A DNA stretch of 64,000 nucleotides from Flaccisagitta enflata. Its lineage: Eukaryota > Chaetognatha > Sagittoidea > Aphragmophora. This document shows, piece by piece, positions 19,330 to 30,455 of this stretch. The position numbers and the translations under genes are program-made. The DNA lies in NCBI GenBank assembly GCA_965153355.1, contig OZ231128.1, forward strand, positions 16,678,001-16,742,000. Reading direction: 5' to 3'. The notes beneath the pieces were generated by a model. The model did no database searches and was not told the origin of the DNA. It saw only the letters and a list, made by a program, of their open reading frames with translations. Every line of letters starts with the position of its first letter. Positions within the stretch are counted from its first letter, which is position 1.

Positions 19330-20125
19330 TCGCACGAGACAACGCGCTAGTCTTACGACATTGAACTAAAGACCTTGAAATGAAGACTCGGTGTACACTC
19401 CGTATTAATATTCATGGCGCACTGAAGCAACGCAACGCAACTGTCTTAAGCCAATGATAGTTGGACAGTCAAAAAGACAGACTGACCAAGTGAGAAACCA
19501 ATACAGTGAGCAACAGCGGGGGTCAAGAATTTGGCATTTACTATGGGTGGTAATCCCCGGCATAAAGAACAAAACTGTGATCCTGTCAAGAACTTGTCTA
19601 ATCCTCCCGCAGTGAAATGACCTGGACAGGAGGCAGTTATCCATGCAACTCTACAATTACTAAACAGTATGAAGTTTGGACAACATAATGATGTTATGAT
19701 GCAGTGCAAAGATCATTGGTCGGTCAAGAGGAGTCCAAATGACTGTTCATCAGGGTTTCTCTATCTCTCAGAAACCCCCCATAAAACATAAAATGCCACC
19801 ACTTATCTTAGAATGAGATTTGCCAAGTTTTATGATCACCTGACCGGTTCCTAATGCGGCCACCATGACACCACCCCCCCCCCCCCATTCTGCAAGGGGA
19901 AAAAAGCCTAACCAAATTTGCTCACTTCTATACAGCTTAAAGGGGATGGCCCGCGTGGTGGCCCAATGTAATGGAGATCTGAGCCTAACTTCTGAAATTT
20001 GCCGACAGTTTGCGTTGTGGAAGAGTTGAAGAATGAAAGCTACAGAACAAAATCAATTACTCCATCCCTGTTGCTCATTGATGCAACAGCTATAACTTTT
20101 TTCTCGTAATCTTTTGGTAATCAAG
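19330..20125. other. No supported gene
   Basis: Mixed-composition DNA with short non-coding frames and a C-run at about 19875. Nothing recognisable. Confidence 0.5.
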
Positions 20126-20129
20126 TTTT

Positions 20130-20360
20130 TTGCACGACCGCTGAAGTACCATCTACATCTCTTTCCCTGCCCCATCTCAACGGGAAAACGAGAGCATCGG
20201 TACGATTTTCGGCCTTGTTTTACATGTTCCACTTTTAACCTCTACAGAATTGGAGAGAGCATCGAACATGAACGAGCAAACTGGTGATGGAAGAGGTGAG
20301 AGAGTTCAACAGAGGAGGAGGAGTTTCCAGAAAGAATATGGTAAAGCAGTGATTATTGGA
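20130..20360 (+). repeat. Dispersed repeat E (family A 3' end plus 130-bp unique block), copy 1
   Basis: It shares with 36235-36480 the order CTCAACGGGAAAACGAGAG, TTTTCGGCCTTGTTTTACAT, CTCTACAGAATTGGAGAGAG, GAACATGAACGAGCAAACTG and GGTGAGAGAGTTC. Both copies are followed within about 110 bp by a minus-strand family A element. Confidence 0.75.
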
Positions 20361-20366
20361 AGAGGA

Positions 20367-20592
20367 AAAGAAACAAGGCCGGATACACGGCTACCCCAGT
20401 CGCGTGCGGGTGGGCAGGGGCTGTATTTGAAGTCATTTGATCATTCGGGCAACAGGCCAACAGCAGTGAGGCTAAAGACCGCAAAAAAAAACAAAAAAAG
20501 TAATGTGCGACGGACGGATGGACCAACAGATGGACCAACAGACGGACGGATGGACGGACTGACAAAACGAGTTGCGTAGCACGCAACTAACA
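20367..20592 (-). repeat. Family A element, full-length, minus strand
   Basis: From AAACAAGGCCGGATACACGG through GCGTGCGGGTGGGCAGGGGC, GCTAAAGACCGCAAAAAA, a GGACGGATGGACCAACAG run and AACGAGTTGCGTAGCACGCA to ACTAAC. It belongs to the long variant also seen at 18806. Confidence 0.92.
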
Positions 20593-20599
20593 AAAAGAT

Positions 20600-20955
20600 A
20601 TGAACTGCAAGTACTTAAAAAAGCCAGCGATACTTTTGCTATGACCCTGAACTACCAAATTAGCCCTTTGAGACCATCATCAAGTGATTGATGTTGTTTC
20701 AAGCATGAAAAGCATGTAAATCAAGCTTTTAACATCTGTTCAACAAGTATTGTCTCAACAACATTTTCAATAAAACAAGAAAAAAAAAAAACATTTTTAG
20801 TTCGCACCGTCAGCTAAAGTTTTGTTAATATGTCATAGTACCTTCAACCTGCTATGGTTGAAATTTCTCAAGAGTGGTTCAATTAAGGCAATGCCGTTTA
20901 TAGTTTGACTTTCACTGTTACTATGCAATTATCTGCGGTGATCGAGTCGTTAGGT
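20600..20955. other. No supported gene
   Basis: AT-rich DNA with an A-run near 20778. No repeat or gene recognised. Confidence 0.5.
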
Positions 20956-20958
20956 TGC

Positions 20959-21063
<105 letters not shown>

Positions 21064-21149
21064 ACCTGGGGTTACAATATCGTCCAATAAAGTGCGGATG
21101 GTAGGGGTGTACATCCCCTCCACACACACACGTACACACACAACTATCC

Positions 21150-21418
21150 TTTCTCATTTTTGACTCAAGTATCAAAAAGGGACAGACGGATGGACAGATG
21201 GACGGAGGGATGGACGGACGGACGGACGGACGGACGGATGGACGGACGGGCGGATGGGCGGACGGACGGACGGATGGATGGACGGACAGACGGATGAACG
21301 GGTGGATGGACGGACGGAGACAAGGACGGACAACGGACGAACACGCAGACATACGGACAGACCAATGGATAGCAAACGGACTACGCCTCCTGAAGAGTCG
21401 TAAGACTGTGACTAAAAA
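21150..21418 (-). repeat. Family A element with expanded GGAC/GGAT core, minus strand
   Basis: TTTTTGACTCAAGTATCAAA precedes a roughly 160-bp GGACGGACGGATGGAC tract. The copy ends CGCCTCCTGAAGAGTCGTAA and CTGTGACTAAAAATGG. The tetranucleotide core is about three times longer than in typical copies. Confidence 0.8.
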
Positions 21419-21499
21419 TGGAAAATCTTCTATGCAAAAATAATTCTAGATAAGGCTTGTGAATTCTCTCTCATGCGGGCATATTTTTTTCTTTAAGGC

Positions 21500-21990
21500 A
21501 CATCAAGTGCACTCGCAGCGTCCACGAAGGGGTCGATGACCTATGCTTTCACACAGGGGAATTTTCTCCTTCCTCTCCTTGTCCTTCTCTTTCTTTGTAC
21601 CCCCCCCCCCCCCAACCTCCAGGCCCATATCTCAGCCTTGAGGCCCATATCCCAGCATTGAGGCCTAAATCCCAGTCTTGAGGCCCAAATCCCAACCTCA
21701 AGGCCCAAATCCCATAATTATCCCTCCAGGGATTTGGGCCTACAGACTGGGATTTGCGCCTCAAGGCTGGGATATGGGCCTCAAGGCTGAGATATGGGCC
21801 TGGAGGTTGGGGGAGGGGGAACGGAGGAGGAGGAGAAGAAGGAGGAGAGAGGGAAAATTCCCTTGTGTGAAAGCGTAGATTATTGGCCCCTTTGGGGCCA
21901 CTGCCCTGCTCCCCTTTCAACTTTAAGTATAACCTACTTAGGTAGGGCACGAGTACCGCTGACCATCTTACGCTTTTGCGACTATTTATT
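21500..21990 (-). mobile_element. Family B element, palindromic, minus strand
   Basis: The outer end at 21990 carries the inverse of GTCGCAAAAGCGTAAGATGG and GTACCCTGCCTAAG-like sequence. The body is a near palindrome centred at about 21727: the array reads GAGGCCCAAATCCCA on the left and GGGATTTGGGCCT on the right. Both sides end in GATGACCTATGCTTTCACAC or its inverse. Confidence 0.85.
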
Positions 21991-22174
21991 TTATGGTAAT
22001 ATTGGTCGCCGCCGCGTACCAGATGACGTTGATTCGACTTCCAAGTGGCGTCACGCAGATGCTGCATAACATCATGCCCATTCTGCGTCACGCCACACTG
22101 CTGCTTTAACTCATACACAACTTGTCGCTGGTTCCACACCACCACCCCAAGTTTGACACACGGGCAAATATCCT
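21991..22174 (-). other. Possible orphan exon or coding fragment
   Basis: The minus strand is open from just after a candidate acceptor (GGTCTAG at about 22180-22175) through roughly 60 residues that look coding-like rather than repetitive: the phrases CVKLGVVVWNQRQ, ELKQQCGVTQNGHDVMQ and DATWKSNQRHLVRGGDQYY. It runs directly into the outer end of the adjacent family B element with no stop. I do not recognise the family. It may be a gene fragment cut by, or carried with, the B element. Confidence 0.3.
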
Positions 22175-22179
22175 CTAGA

Positions 22180-23525
22180 CCAAAAGCTCAATTTCATGAG
22201 TTTCAAAAAAAAAAAAAAAAAAAAAAAGAAATAATAGTACCTAAATAAAAAGAAAAAAATCGGCTCCAATTTTTTGCACAGTAGTCCTTAAGTTCATTTA
22301 GATTAAGAATATAAACTTCATTATTCGCGATTGCTCAAAATGGCATAATTTCTTGACTATAAAGAAAAAGAACGCCCTTCTAAAGATAAAATTTCATCTG
22401 CTGAACATTTTGGAGTAATTCTGTGGAATTCTATTGACTTTAAAACGCCTAATATGTAGGCCTGATTTTAGAGCGAGCCCGCGAGCCCGGTGCTCTCTGT
22501 TTTGCTCTCAGGCTCTCATATTTTGCGAGCTCTGAGCCCGGCAGGCTCTCTCTTATTGGTATTGATTTGAAGCGCTCAAGCTAATGCAGTAAAATGATTG
22601 AAAAGTCTTCTCATTTTGAGACATTTTTGAGCATTTTGTACGTTGAATCATACAATTAGTGATTATAGAATCACAGCATCATCTAATCAGTAACTATCAT
22701 TACAAATATAGGCTGATATCATCAGAAAACTTGGCAAACAGTTTTTACCGTTATCATGGTTTTCCCGTCGGGCTCTGTGAAAATGTGGGGAGCGACCCCG
22801 ACTAGCTCTGTCCAAATATTCACGAAAATCAGGCCTGCTAATATGCATTATAAAACTTGGAAATTCGAAGAAATGAGCCTTGATGAACTTAAAATTAACC
22901 AAAAGACAACAAGAAAGGTGAGATCTCATCAAATTTACCTCCCTACTAGGGCGTCCCAACCAATTTTTATGCGAATGATAACCAATTTTCATGCTGAATG
23001 ATAACCAAAAAAACAATTTACGACAAAATGCAAATGTATTTTTTGGCAAAAATTGCTAAAATCTCACTAAAATCGTTTTTCTATTGAAATCATGATAGCT
23101 TACCATAGTGCAACCTATTCCAATCATAAACAGCCTTGTATCAGTAAATATTAGATTCCCCTGTCAAGAGCTTATCTAGAAACAGTACTTTTGAACACCT
23201 TTATAACATTGTCACATATATAGAATAAGCAAAATTTCAGCTGAATTTACTTAAAAAGAAGGCTTGTTAGGTTTTGAGCAGGTTACTTCGGCAAGAACCA
23301 TCATGATTACAATAGAAAAGTGATATTAGTGAAAATATGGCAATTATCACCCATAAGCTCATATGCATATTGTTGTAAATTGGTGTTTTGGGTACTATTC
23401 AGCCAATATTCATCATGAAAGCAAAGTCTTAACATCAATGGAATTTCACGAAATTCCTCAAAAATGTTTTTTCTTCATAGTCAAAACATTATGCTGTTTT
23501 GAGCCAAAAACTACCATTATAGGCC
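22180..23525. other. No supported gene
   Basis: It contains an A-run (22206-22227) and a GC-richer patch of GAGCCCG/GGCTCTC repeats (22480-22550). The reading frames, including a minus-strand frame of about 120 codons at 22687-23049, show no recognisable motif. Confidence 0.5.
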
Positions 23526-23526
23526 A

Positions 23527-24102
23527 AAACTAGTCATCCAAGGATCGCACATGGTCAGCGGTACCCGATGCCCTGCTTGGAGTGATCAAGTGAAGTAGTG
23601 GAGTGAGAGCAGGGCAGCGGCCCCAAAGGGCCGATGTCCTGTAGGACACAGGGGTGAATTTCGAGACGTCCTGAGGCAGATTTGAAATCGGGATAGCAGA
23701 ATTTAGTCCAAAAGAGCAGATTCGAGGTTTTAGGGGGAGGCTTGGGGTCTAAGGGTCAAATTCAAGGCCAAATTTGAGGCCAAATTCGAAGCTTGGGGTC
23801 TAAGGGTCAAATTTGAGGCCTGGAGGGCAGATTTGAAGTCTGGAGGGCTGATTTGAGGTCTTGAGGGCAGATATGAGGTCTGGAGGGCAGATTTGAGCTC
23901 TTTAAGGCTAAATTGAGGTCTGAAAGGGCTAATTTGAGGGCTCAGAGGGTCAAAATCAGGCCTGAGTTGGTAGACTTGAGGCTCCAATGGCCAAGGGGGG
24001 GGACGGACGGATGGACGGACGGATGGAAGGACGGAAGGACTTCTCGAAATTCCCCCCTGTGTCCTACAGGACATCGGCCCTTTGGGGCCGCTGCCCAAAA
24101 AG
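23527..24102 (+). mobile_element. Family B element, complete (CCTGTAG subfamily)
   Basis: The left part reads ACTAGTCATCCAAGGATCGC, GGTCAGCGGTACCCGATGCC, AGGGCAGCGGCCCCAAAGGG and GATGTCCTGTAGGACACAGG. An array of about 14 units (GATTTGAGGCCTGGAGGGCA) follows, then GGAC/GGAT and the inverted right end TCCTACAGGACATCGGCCC with GCTGCCCAAAAAG. The right end abuts a LINE reading frame, which is disrupted at that point. Confidence 0.88.
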
Positions 24103-24851
24103 TATGTCAAATATTTACGGCTCGCAATCGAGAAAAATGAAGGAATATTCTTAATCAACATGTTTTTAGGACTAGTGTGCAAAAAATTGGAGATGTTATA
24201 TGCTACCCGGAATTGACGTTGGATATCGGTGTCAGAGAAAAAAATCACCTCGATGCCATAGGTCAAAATGGGCATACAATGAGTTTCAATCAGGTGAAGT
24301 GCCGATAGATCATCACATTTGCCCTCAATCCGAAAGATATGATTGGAGGCACGATAGAATTTGCGAATCTTTTCTTCTATGCAGCAGTTCATTTTCAACC
24401 CTGATCCTAAAATTATCCCTAGGTAGGACCATTTCTCTGTCCATTCGATGGGAGAGCCATTTAATGTCAGGTTGCACAAGTTGTTGATGCGTTTGCCAAA
24501 ATAGACGTTTTTGGATTTTTTCAAATTTAGGCATATATCCCAGTCGTTGCAAAACTGCTCGCACGCCGAGAGAAGCTTCTGAAGGTCTTTAAGAGATGGT
24601 GATAACGATGCCATGTCATCAGCGTAAAAGAGTGCCGCAATGAACATGTTTCGAACGTGGCATCCGACATTGAGTTCAGACAAGATTGCCATCAGATTAT
24701 CGATGTAAATGGAGTAAAAGTCTGGAGACAGGATTCCACCTTGTCTCACACCAGCTATAACTCGAAACCACTCGCTGTACACGTCGTCCCAGCGAACATG
24801 GCAATAAAGCTTCCTATGAGGGTGGAAAACGATTACGATGATCTTATTCAT
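24103..24851 (-). pseudogene. LINE reverse transcriptase fragment (family L1a)
   Basis: Reverse transcriptase of a non-LTR retrotransposon. The minus-strand frame shows the RT palm motifs in order: GVRQGGILSPDFYSIYID, then ALFYADDMASLSPS with the catalytic YADD, LNLKKSKNVYFGKR, and thumb/connection sequence WSYLGIILGSG and HCMPILTYGIEV. The frame starts abruptly in the middle of the domain near KLYCHVRWDD, so it is 5'-truncated. At 24103 it is replaced by a family B insertion, and the rest of the frame is not recognised beyond it. The same family's C-terminal region is seen at 34546-34735 and 36040-36250. No intact first ORF or endonuclease is present. Confidence 0.88.
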
Positions 24852-25135
24852 AAAACCTTTTGGGCTTTCCTAAGGCTAGATTTTTACTAACTACTAATCA
24901 GTGAATACTTCCATCCCAATCCACTTTCTCTACCCCCCCCCCTTTTTTTCTCTACCCAGTCCCTCCCCCCCAATTTCTCTCCCCAGAACCCTCCTCATCC
25001 TCATCCATTATGAGGGTGGAATTGAAAACGATTATGATGGCCTTATTCATAAAACCTTTTGGGTTTTCCCAAGGGTGAATTTTCACTAACTACTAATCAG
25101 TAAATACTTCCAACCCAAATCACTTATCTACCCAG
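24815..25135 (+). repeat. Tandem duplication, about 120-bp blocks
   Basis: 24818-24940 and 25012-25135 share GAGGGTGGAA, CTTATTCATAAAACCTTTTG, ACTAACTACTAATCAGT and AATACTTCCA. The first copy overlaps the truncated 5' edge of the LINE fragment. Confidence 0.85.
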
Positions 25136-25235
25136 GCCTCCACTCCTCCTGCTCCTACTCCTCCATTATAACAGTGGAGAACGACTAACAATTCTTTAAA
25201 GATAAAAAAACGTTTTTCGATTTTTTCCCAATAAT

Positions 25236-25845
25236 GGACTTATTCACTTTCACTAGACACTACCCAGCCCCCTTCTCCTCGCTTTCTTCCATCATTCCAA
25301 ACCACTAATTACAAGTCCCTGCCTCAACCTAGTTCCGATCTTCTTTTCCCCTTCTCGTATCACTTTCACTACCCAGCCCCCTTCTCCTCCCCGCTGTCTT
25401 CCATCATTCCAAACCACTAACTACCACTACTACCTTGTACTGATCTTGTTTTCCCCTTCTTTAATCACTTTCACTAGAAACTACCCAGCCCCCTTCTCCT
25501 CCTCGCTGTCTTCCATCATTCCAAACCACTAACTACCAGTCCCTGCCTCAACCTAGTTCCGATCATCTTTTCCCCTTCTCTGATCACTTTCACTAGACAC
25601 TACCCAGCCCCCTTCTCCTCCATGCTTTCTTCCATCATTCCAAACCACTAACTACCAGTCCCTGCCTCTACCTAGTTCCGATCATCTTTACCCCTTCTCT
25701 GATCACTTTCACTAGACACTACCCAGCCCCCTTCTCCTCCTCGCTTTCTTCTATCATTCCAAACCACTAACTATCAGTCCCTGCCTCAACCTAGTCCCGA
25801 TATTCTTTTCCCCCTCTCTTATCATTTTCACTACCCAGCCCCCGT
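25236..25845 (+). repeat. C/T-rich minisatellite, unit about 118 bp, five copies
   Basis: Repeated order of CACTTTCACTAGACACTACC, CAGCCCCCTTCTCCTCC, CTTCCATCATTCCAAACCAC and GTCCCTGCCTCAACCTAGTT. The copies differ by small indels. Confidence 0.93.
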
Positions 25846-25907
25846 CTTCTCCTTGCCACCACCTATCTTTCCGAACTATTCACGTGCTTGTGCCTGGCGA
25901 AGTTAGT

Positions 25908-26093
25908 TTTTAGTCGCGTGCACAAGATTCTACAATCCGCTTTGTCCGACGGTTGGTTGGTCACGTTTTACTTTTTTTTATGACTTTATTTCTTTGACCT
26001 CACAGCTCCTGCCCAAATGGTCGAGTGACCTCAAATATGGCCCCTGCCCCCCCGCACGCGACTTCGGCAGCCGTGTATCCGGCCTTGTTGCCA
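25908..26093 (+). repeat. Family A element, full-length
   Basis: AGTCGCGTGCACAAGATTC, CTACAATCCGCTTTGTCC, GACCTCACAGCTCCTGCC, GGCCCCTGCCCCCCCGCACG and GCAGCCGTGTATCCGGCC followed by TTGTT. Close to the copy at 49028. Confidence 0.92.
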
Positions 26094-26490
26094 TTTTTTC
26101 CCGCCGTCTTCCTGGCGCTTCTGTTAGCCTAAGGCAAACTCTCTTCTTCCTCTTCTCTCGCTGCCTTAGTTATCAAAAACCTCTTCTTTTGACGTGCTGT
26201 GAAAAGTAGGCCGTACTCAATTTGGGCCATGGGCATTTGAGATAAAAAAAGTATCTCAGCAATTTTCATGTTCGTTTCATAAAACCTTTCCCACGAGAAC
26301 AGCTATCGATTCTATACAAGAGAGCTTCACAATCAGAAATCTTCTTCTTTGATACAACATGCAGTCCGCTTCTATAATCCCACCAGATTTCCCTCAGATT
26401 TCCACGTTTTCCTGCGCAGTTCGCATGTAAACTCGGCCATCGCGATCTTCAATTTGTTCCCTTTCCTCAATCTCTTCCGTACAACGATGA
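26094..26490. other. No supported gene
   Basis: C/T-rich sequence with no recognised motif. Confidence 0.45.
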
Positions 26491-26570
26491 CCTTTGCCTT
26501 TCTCACACTTGTTTGTCTTTGCCTTTCTCACACTTGTTTGTCTTTGCCTTTCTCACACTTGTCTGTCTCT
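26491..26570 (+). repeat. 25-bp tandem repeat, three copies
   Basis: TTTGCCTTTCTCACACTTG followed by TTTGTC or TCTGTC, three times. The Leu/Ser/Phe frames are artefacts of the repeat. Confidence 0.95.
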
Positions 26571-27047
26571 TTCCTCCATCATCCCAAAACACATTTTCGT
26601 ATCAAACCATCACCCTTCTCGCCTCTCATCATCGATCCCAACCACTCTCACCCCCACTCAGCCCCTTGCTCCCCCTTTCCTTCCCCATTGTTCTCCTTTC
26701 GCAACTACTCTCTCAATGCAACTCCTCATTGTCCTCCTTCATCCCAAGCCACTTTCTCCACCCAAACCCAATCTCGTCTTCTTCAATCCCATCAATTCCA
26801 ACCACTTTCTCTACACAGCCTCATCGTTTTCCTTACGCTTTTCCTTTTTCCTCTTTTCCTGGAAGTCAACTAATTCTGCGCTCCATTGACAAATCTTTCT
26901 TTCATTCCTTCGTGTCATTAAATCACAGTCAGGTGCTCTTACAAGGCATTTCCGACTTTGACGTCGGTGATGGCGACGACGATTCGCACAAATCGATGCT
27001 GTCATTACGGTTAAAGTTACGATCCATCTCGCTACTCTACAAAAGAT

Positions 27048-27455
<408 letters not shown>

Positions 27456-27537
27456 ACATCTACAACCACAACCATGACCATGAGCACGGCCACCACCATA
27501 TCTGTGACCTTGTTTTCTGCATTGGTGCTGGTGAGAC

Positions 27538-27602
27538 AAGAAGAAACAAGGCCGGATACATGGCCAATAAGCAGTCGCTTTGACTCCTTTGGGGCCACTT
27601 CC
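27538..27602 (-). repeat. Family A terminus joined to a family B right end
   Basis: GAAACAAGGCCGGATACATG is the family A end on the minus strand. Within 30 bp follows CCTTTGGGGCCACTTCCCAA, a family B right terminus. The next B element begins immediately after. Confidence 0.6.
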
Positions 27603-29492
27603 CAAACAGGTCGCCCAAGGGCAATTCATGGTCAGCGATACCCGTTGCCCTGCTTTGCTTGGTTGTGAATTGGAGTGAGAGGCAGGTCAGCGGCCCCAAA
27701 GGGGATGAAGTCCTGTAGAACACAGGAGACTTTCGTTTGTTCGTTCGTCCGTCCATCCGTCCGTCCCCCAGGCCCTCTCAGGCCTGAAATCTGACCTCTC
27801 AGGCCTAAAATCTGCTCTCTCAGGCGTAAAATCTGCCCTCTCAGGCTTTGAATCTGAGAGGGCAGATTTCAGGCCTGAGAGGGCAGGTTTCAGGCCTGAG
27901 AGGACAGATTCAAGGCCTGAGAGGGCAGATTCAAGGCCTGAGAGGGCAGATTCAAGGACTGAGAGGGCAGATTTGAGGCCTGAGAGGGCAGGTTTCAGGC
28001 CTGAGAGGGCAAATTTCAGGCCTGAGAAGGCAGATTCAAGGCCTGAGAGGGCAGATTCAAGGCCTGAGAGGGCAGATTTCAGGCCTGAGAAGGCAGATTT
28101 CAGGCCTGAGAGGGCCTGGGGGATGGAACAAACGAACGAAAAAACGAACGAACGAACGAACGAACGAACGAACGAACGAACAAACGAACGAACAAATGAA
28201 CAAACAAACAAACAAACAAACAAACAAACGCACGAATGCACGCACGAATGCACGCACAAACGCACGAACGAACGAATGAACGAACAAACGAACGCACGAA
28301 CCAACGAACCAAGGAACGAATGAATGAACCAACGAACAAACTAACAAACAAACAAACAAACAAAAAACAAACAAACAAACAAACAAACAAACAAACAAAC
28401 AAACAAACAAACAAACAAACGCACGAACAAACGAACAAACGAACAAACGAACAAACGAACAAACGAACGAACAAACAAACAAACAAACAAACAAACAAAC
28501 AAATGCACGAACGAACGAACGAACAAACGAACGAACGAACAAACAAACAAACAAACAAACAAACAAACAATTAAACAAACAAACAGACGAACAAACGCAT
28601 GCACGAATGTACGAACTAACAAATGAACAAACAAACAAACAAACAAATAAACAAACAAACAAACAAACAAACAAACAAACAAGCAAATGAACGAACGAAC
28701 AAACGCACGAACACACGAACGCACGAACGCACAAACGCACAAACGCACAAACGCACGAACAAACGAACAAACGAACAAACAAACAAACAAACGAACGAAC
28801 AAACGAACGAACAAACGAACAAACAAACGAACGAATGAACAAACAAACGAACGAACGAACGAACGCACAAACGCAAAAACGAACAAACGCACAAGCACAT
28901 GAGCACATGAACGCACGAACGAACGAACGACAAACAAACGAACGAACAAACGAACAAATGAACAATCAAACAAACAAACGAACAAACAAACAAACGAACA
29001 AACGAACGCACGAACGCACGAATGCATGAACGAACGAACAAATGAACGAACAAACAAACAAACAAACAAATGAACTAACAAACTAACAAATGAAAGAACA
29101 AACAAACAAACAAACAAACAAACAAACAAACAAACAAACAAACAAACGAAAGAACAAACAAACGCACAAACAAATGAACAAACGCACAAACAAACGAATG
29201 AACGAACAAACGCACGCACAAACGAACGAACGAACAAACGAACGAACAAATGAACAAACGAACAAATGAACGAAGGAAACAAACAAACAAACAAACAAAC
29301 AAACGAACGAACGAACGAACGAACAAACAAACAAACAAACAAACAAACAAACAAACAAACAAACAAACAAACAAACAAACAAACGAAAGAACGAATGAAC
29401 GAATGAACGAACGAAAGAACGAACAAACGAACGAATGAAAGTCCCCTGTTTTCTACAGGACTTCGTCTCCTTCAGGGCCGCTGCCCAAAAAA
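27603..29492 (+). mobile_element. Family B element, complete, with a 1.3-kb four-base expansion
   Basis: The left end GGTCGCCCAAGGGCAATTCA, GGTCAGCGATACCCGTTGCC and GAAGTCCTGTAGAACACAGG is followed by GTCC/GTTC tetranucleotides and an array of 20-bp units that switches orientation near 27850. Then comes the (AACG/AACA)n expansion and the inverted right end GTTTTCTACAGGACTTCGTC with GCTGCCCAAAAAACAG. At about 1.9 kb it is the longest B copy in the window. Confidence 0.9.
28125..29440 (+). repeat. (AACG)n/(AACA)n tetranucleotide array
   Basis: About 1.3 kb of AACA and AACG units with sparse ATGA and CGCA variants in local blocks, suggesting repeated segmental duplication. It lies exactly where other B copies carry short GAAC or GGAC runs. 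Confidence 0.97.
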
Positions 29493-29664
29493 CAGAGAGA
29501 GACTTGATTATTTCTTTAAGAATATCGTTCAGTGGATGTGTACAGACTTGGTATTAAGGGGAAATTGGGTTGACAATAGGTGTGGGATCCCTCTACAGTT
29601 GAATATAGCAGGGCTTATATTCTTAGGTCACATGTAAGATACGTTTTTGACCCCTTAACCCTTT

Positions 29665-29775
29665 TCACCACTTTTTGGGCAGCGACCCTCGGGGACCAAT
29701 GTCCTGTAGGACACAGGGGTGAATTTTCTTATGTCTGTCTGTCCGTCCATCCGTCCATCCGCCACCACCCCTGTC
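29665..29775 (+). repeat. Family B element, right end in inverse orientation plus tetranucleotides
   Basis: TTTTTGGGCAGCGACCCTCG, GTCCTGTAGGACACAGGGGT, then GTCCGTCCATCC units. The array and other end are missing. Confidence 0.7.
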
Positions 29776-29794
29776 TGTTATCAGCATAACAGAT

Positions 29795-29850
29795 GCTCAA
29801 AATGTTACGTAACCGGTATTTTCAAGTCTAGATGACATTGACTGTACCAT
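29795..29850 (-). repeat. TIR fragment related to the element at 44746-45203
   Basis: ACCGGTATTTTCAAGTCTAG and ATGACATTGACTGTA resemble the right end of 44746-45203 (TTTCCAAGTCTAGACGACAT, CTACTGTA). Confidence 0.45.
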
Positions 29851-29867
29851 ACGCTTAAATCTGATCA

Positions 29868-30232
29868 GTGCAAATTACGTCCGGTGAAGCGCCCCAAACT
29901 TTGACTATGGCTCTCACCAATCTTACCACAGTTGAGGCTTGGTAAAAAAACATTTCATGCAAAATTTTGGGCCTCTGAGATAGCAGGAACCTTCATCAGG
30001 GTGAGGTTGAAGTTTGTATTGAATAAGCATTGGAATCAATATTGCTATTATGCAAATTTTTATTCTGCCATAGGTTTCTATGGAAACTTCATGGTCACCC
30101 TGACAAAGGTTCCTGCTGTTCCAGAGGCCTGAAATTTTGCATGAGATGTTTTTTTACCAAGCCTCAACCATGGTAAGATTGGTGAGAGTCAGCGTCGAAG
30201 TTTGGGGCGGTTCATGGGACGTAGTGCAAATG
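29868..30232. mobile_element. Foldback element F2
   Basis: Near-palindrome of about 365 bp. GCCCCAAACTTTGACTATGG, TCTCACCAATCTTACCACAG and GGCTTGGTAAAAAAACATTT on the left are mirrored by the right arm (AAATGTTTTTTTACC-like ATGTTTTTTTACCAAGCC, GGTAAGATTGGTGAGAG, GAAGTTTGGGGCGG). Arms are about 140 bp around an 85-bp centre. Confidence 0.85.
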
Positions 30233-30312
30233 AAAGAAAGCATCAGACTGTGATATTAGAAAGACAACAGGTGTATTCAATGCAAAAAAAAAATCAATCT
30301 TTACTCTCGTTT

Positions 30313-30455
30313 TTTGTCGCGAAGTCGCGACTTCCGAAGATGCGTTATTTGTCTGTCTGTTGGTCCATCCGTCCATTGGTCGGTTAGTAGATATTGATGA
30401 TGATTGATGAAACAGTAGGCCGAGGTGTAGATTCGCGAAGCACACGACTTAAAAA
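30313..30455. repeat. Family A composite (two 5' ends facing each other)
   Basis: TTTTTTGTCGCGAAGTCGCG with GTCTGTCTGTTGGTCCATCC opens on the plus strand. GATTCGCGAAGCACACGACT followed by TAAAAAAG closes on the minus strand. The spacer is only about 30 bp. Confidence 0.6.

Noticed and set aside
21198-21443. Gly/Asp/Trp/Met-rich repeat frame
   Set aside because: A reading of the GGAC/GGAT core of a family A copy.
22687-23049. 120-codon minus-strand frame
   Set aside because: No recognisable motif and no splice or start context; length is within chance expectation.
28057-29426. Long Phe/Val/Cys/Leu frames of up to 361 codons
   Set aside because: They are minus-strand readings of the AACA/AACG four-base array with no other sequence content.
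28125-29440. Possible CRISPR array
   Set aside because: No repeat-spacer alternation with unique spacers; it is a four-base tandem array in a eukaryotic context.
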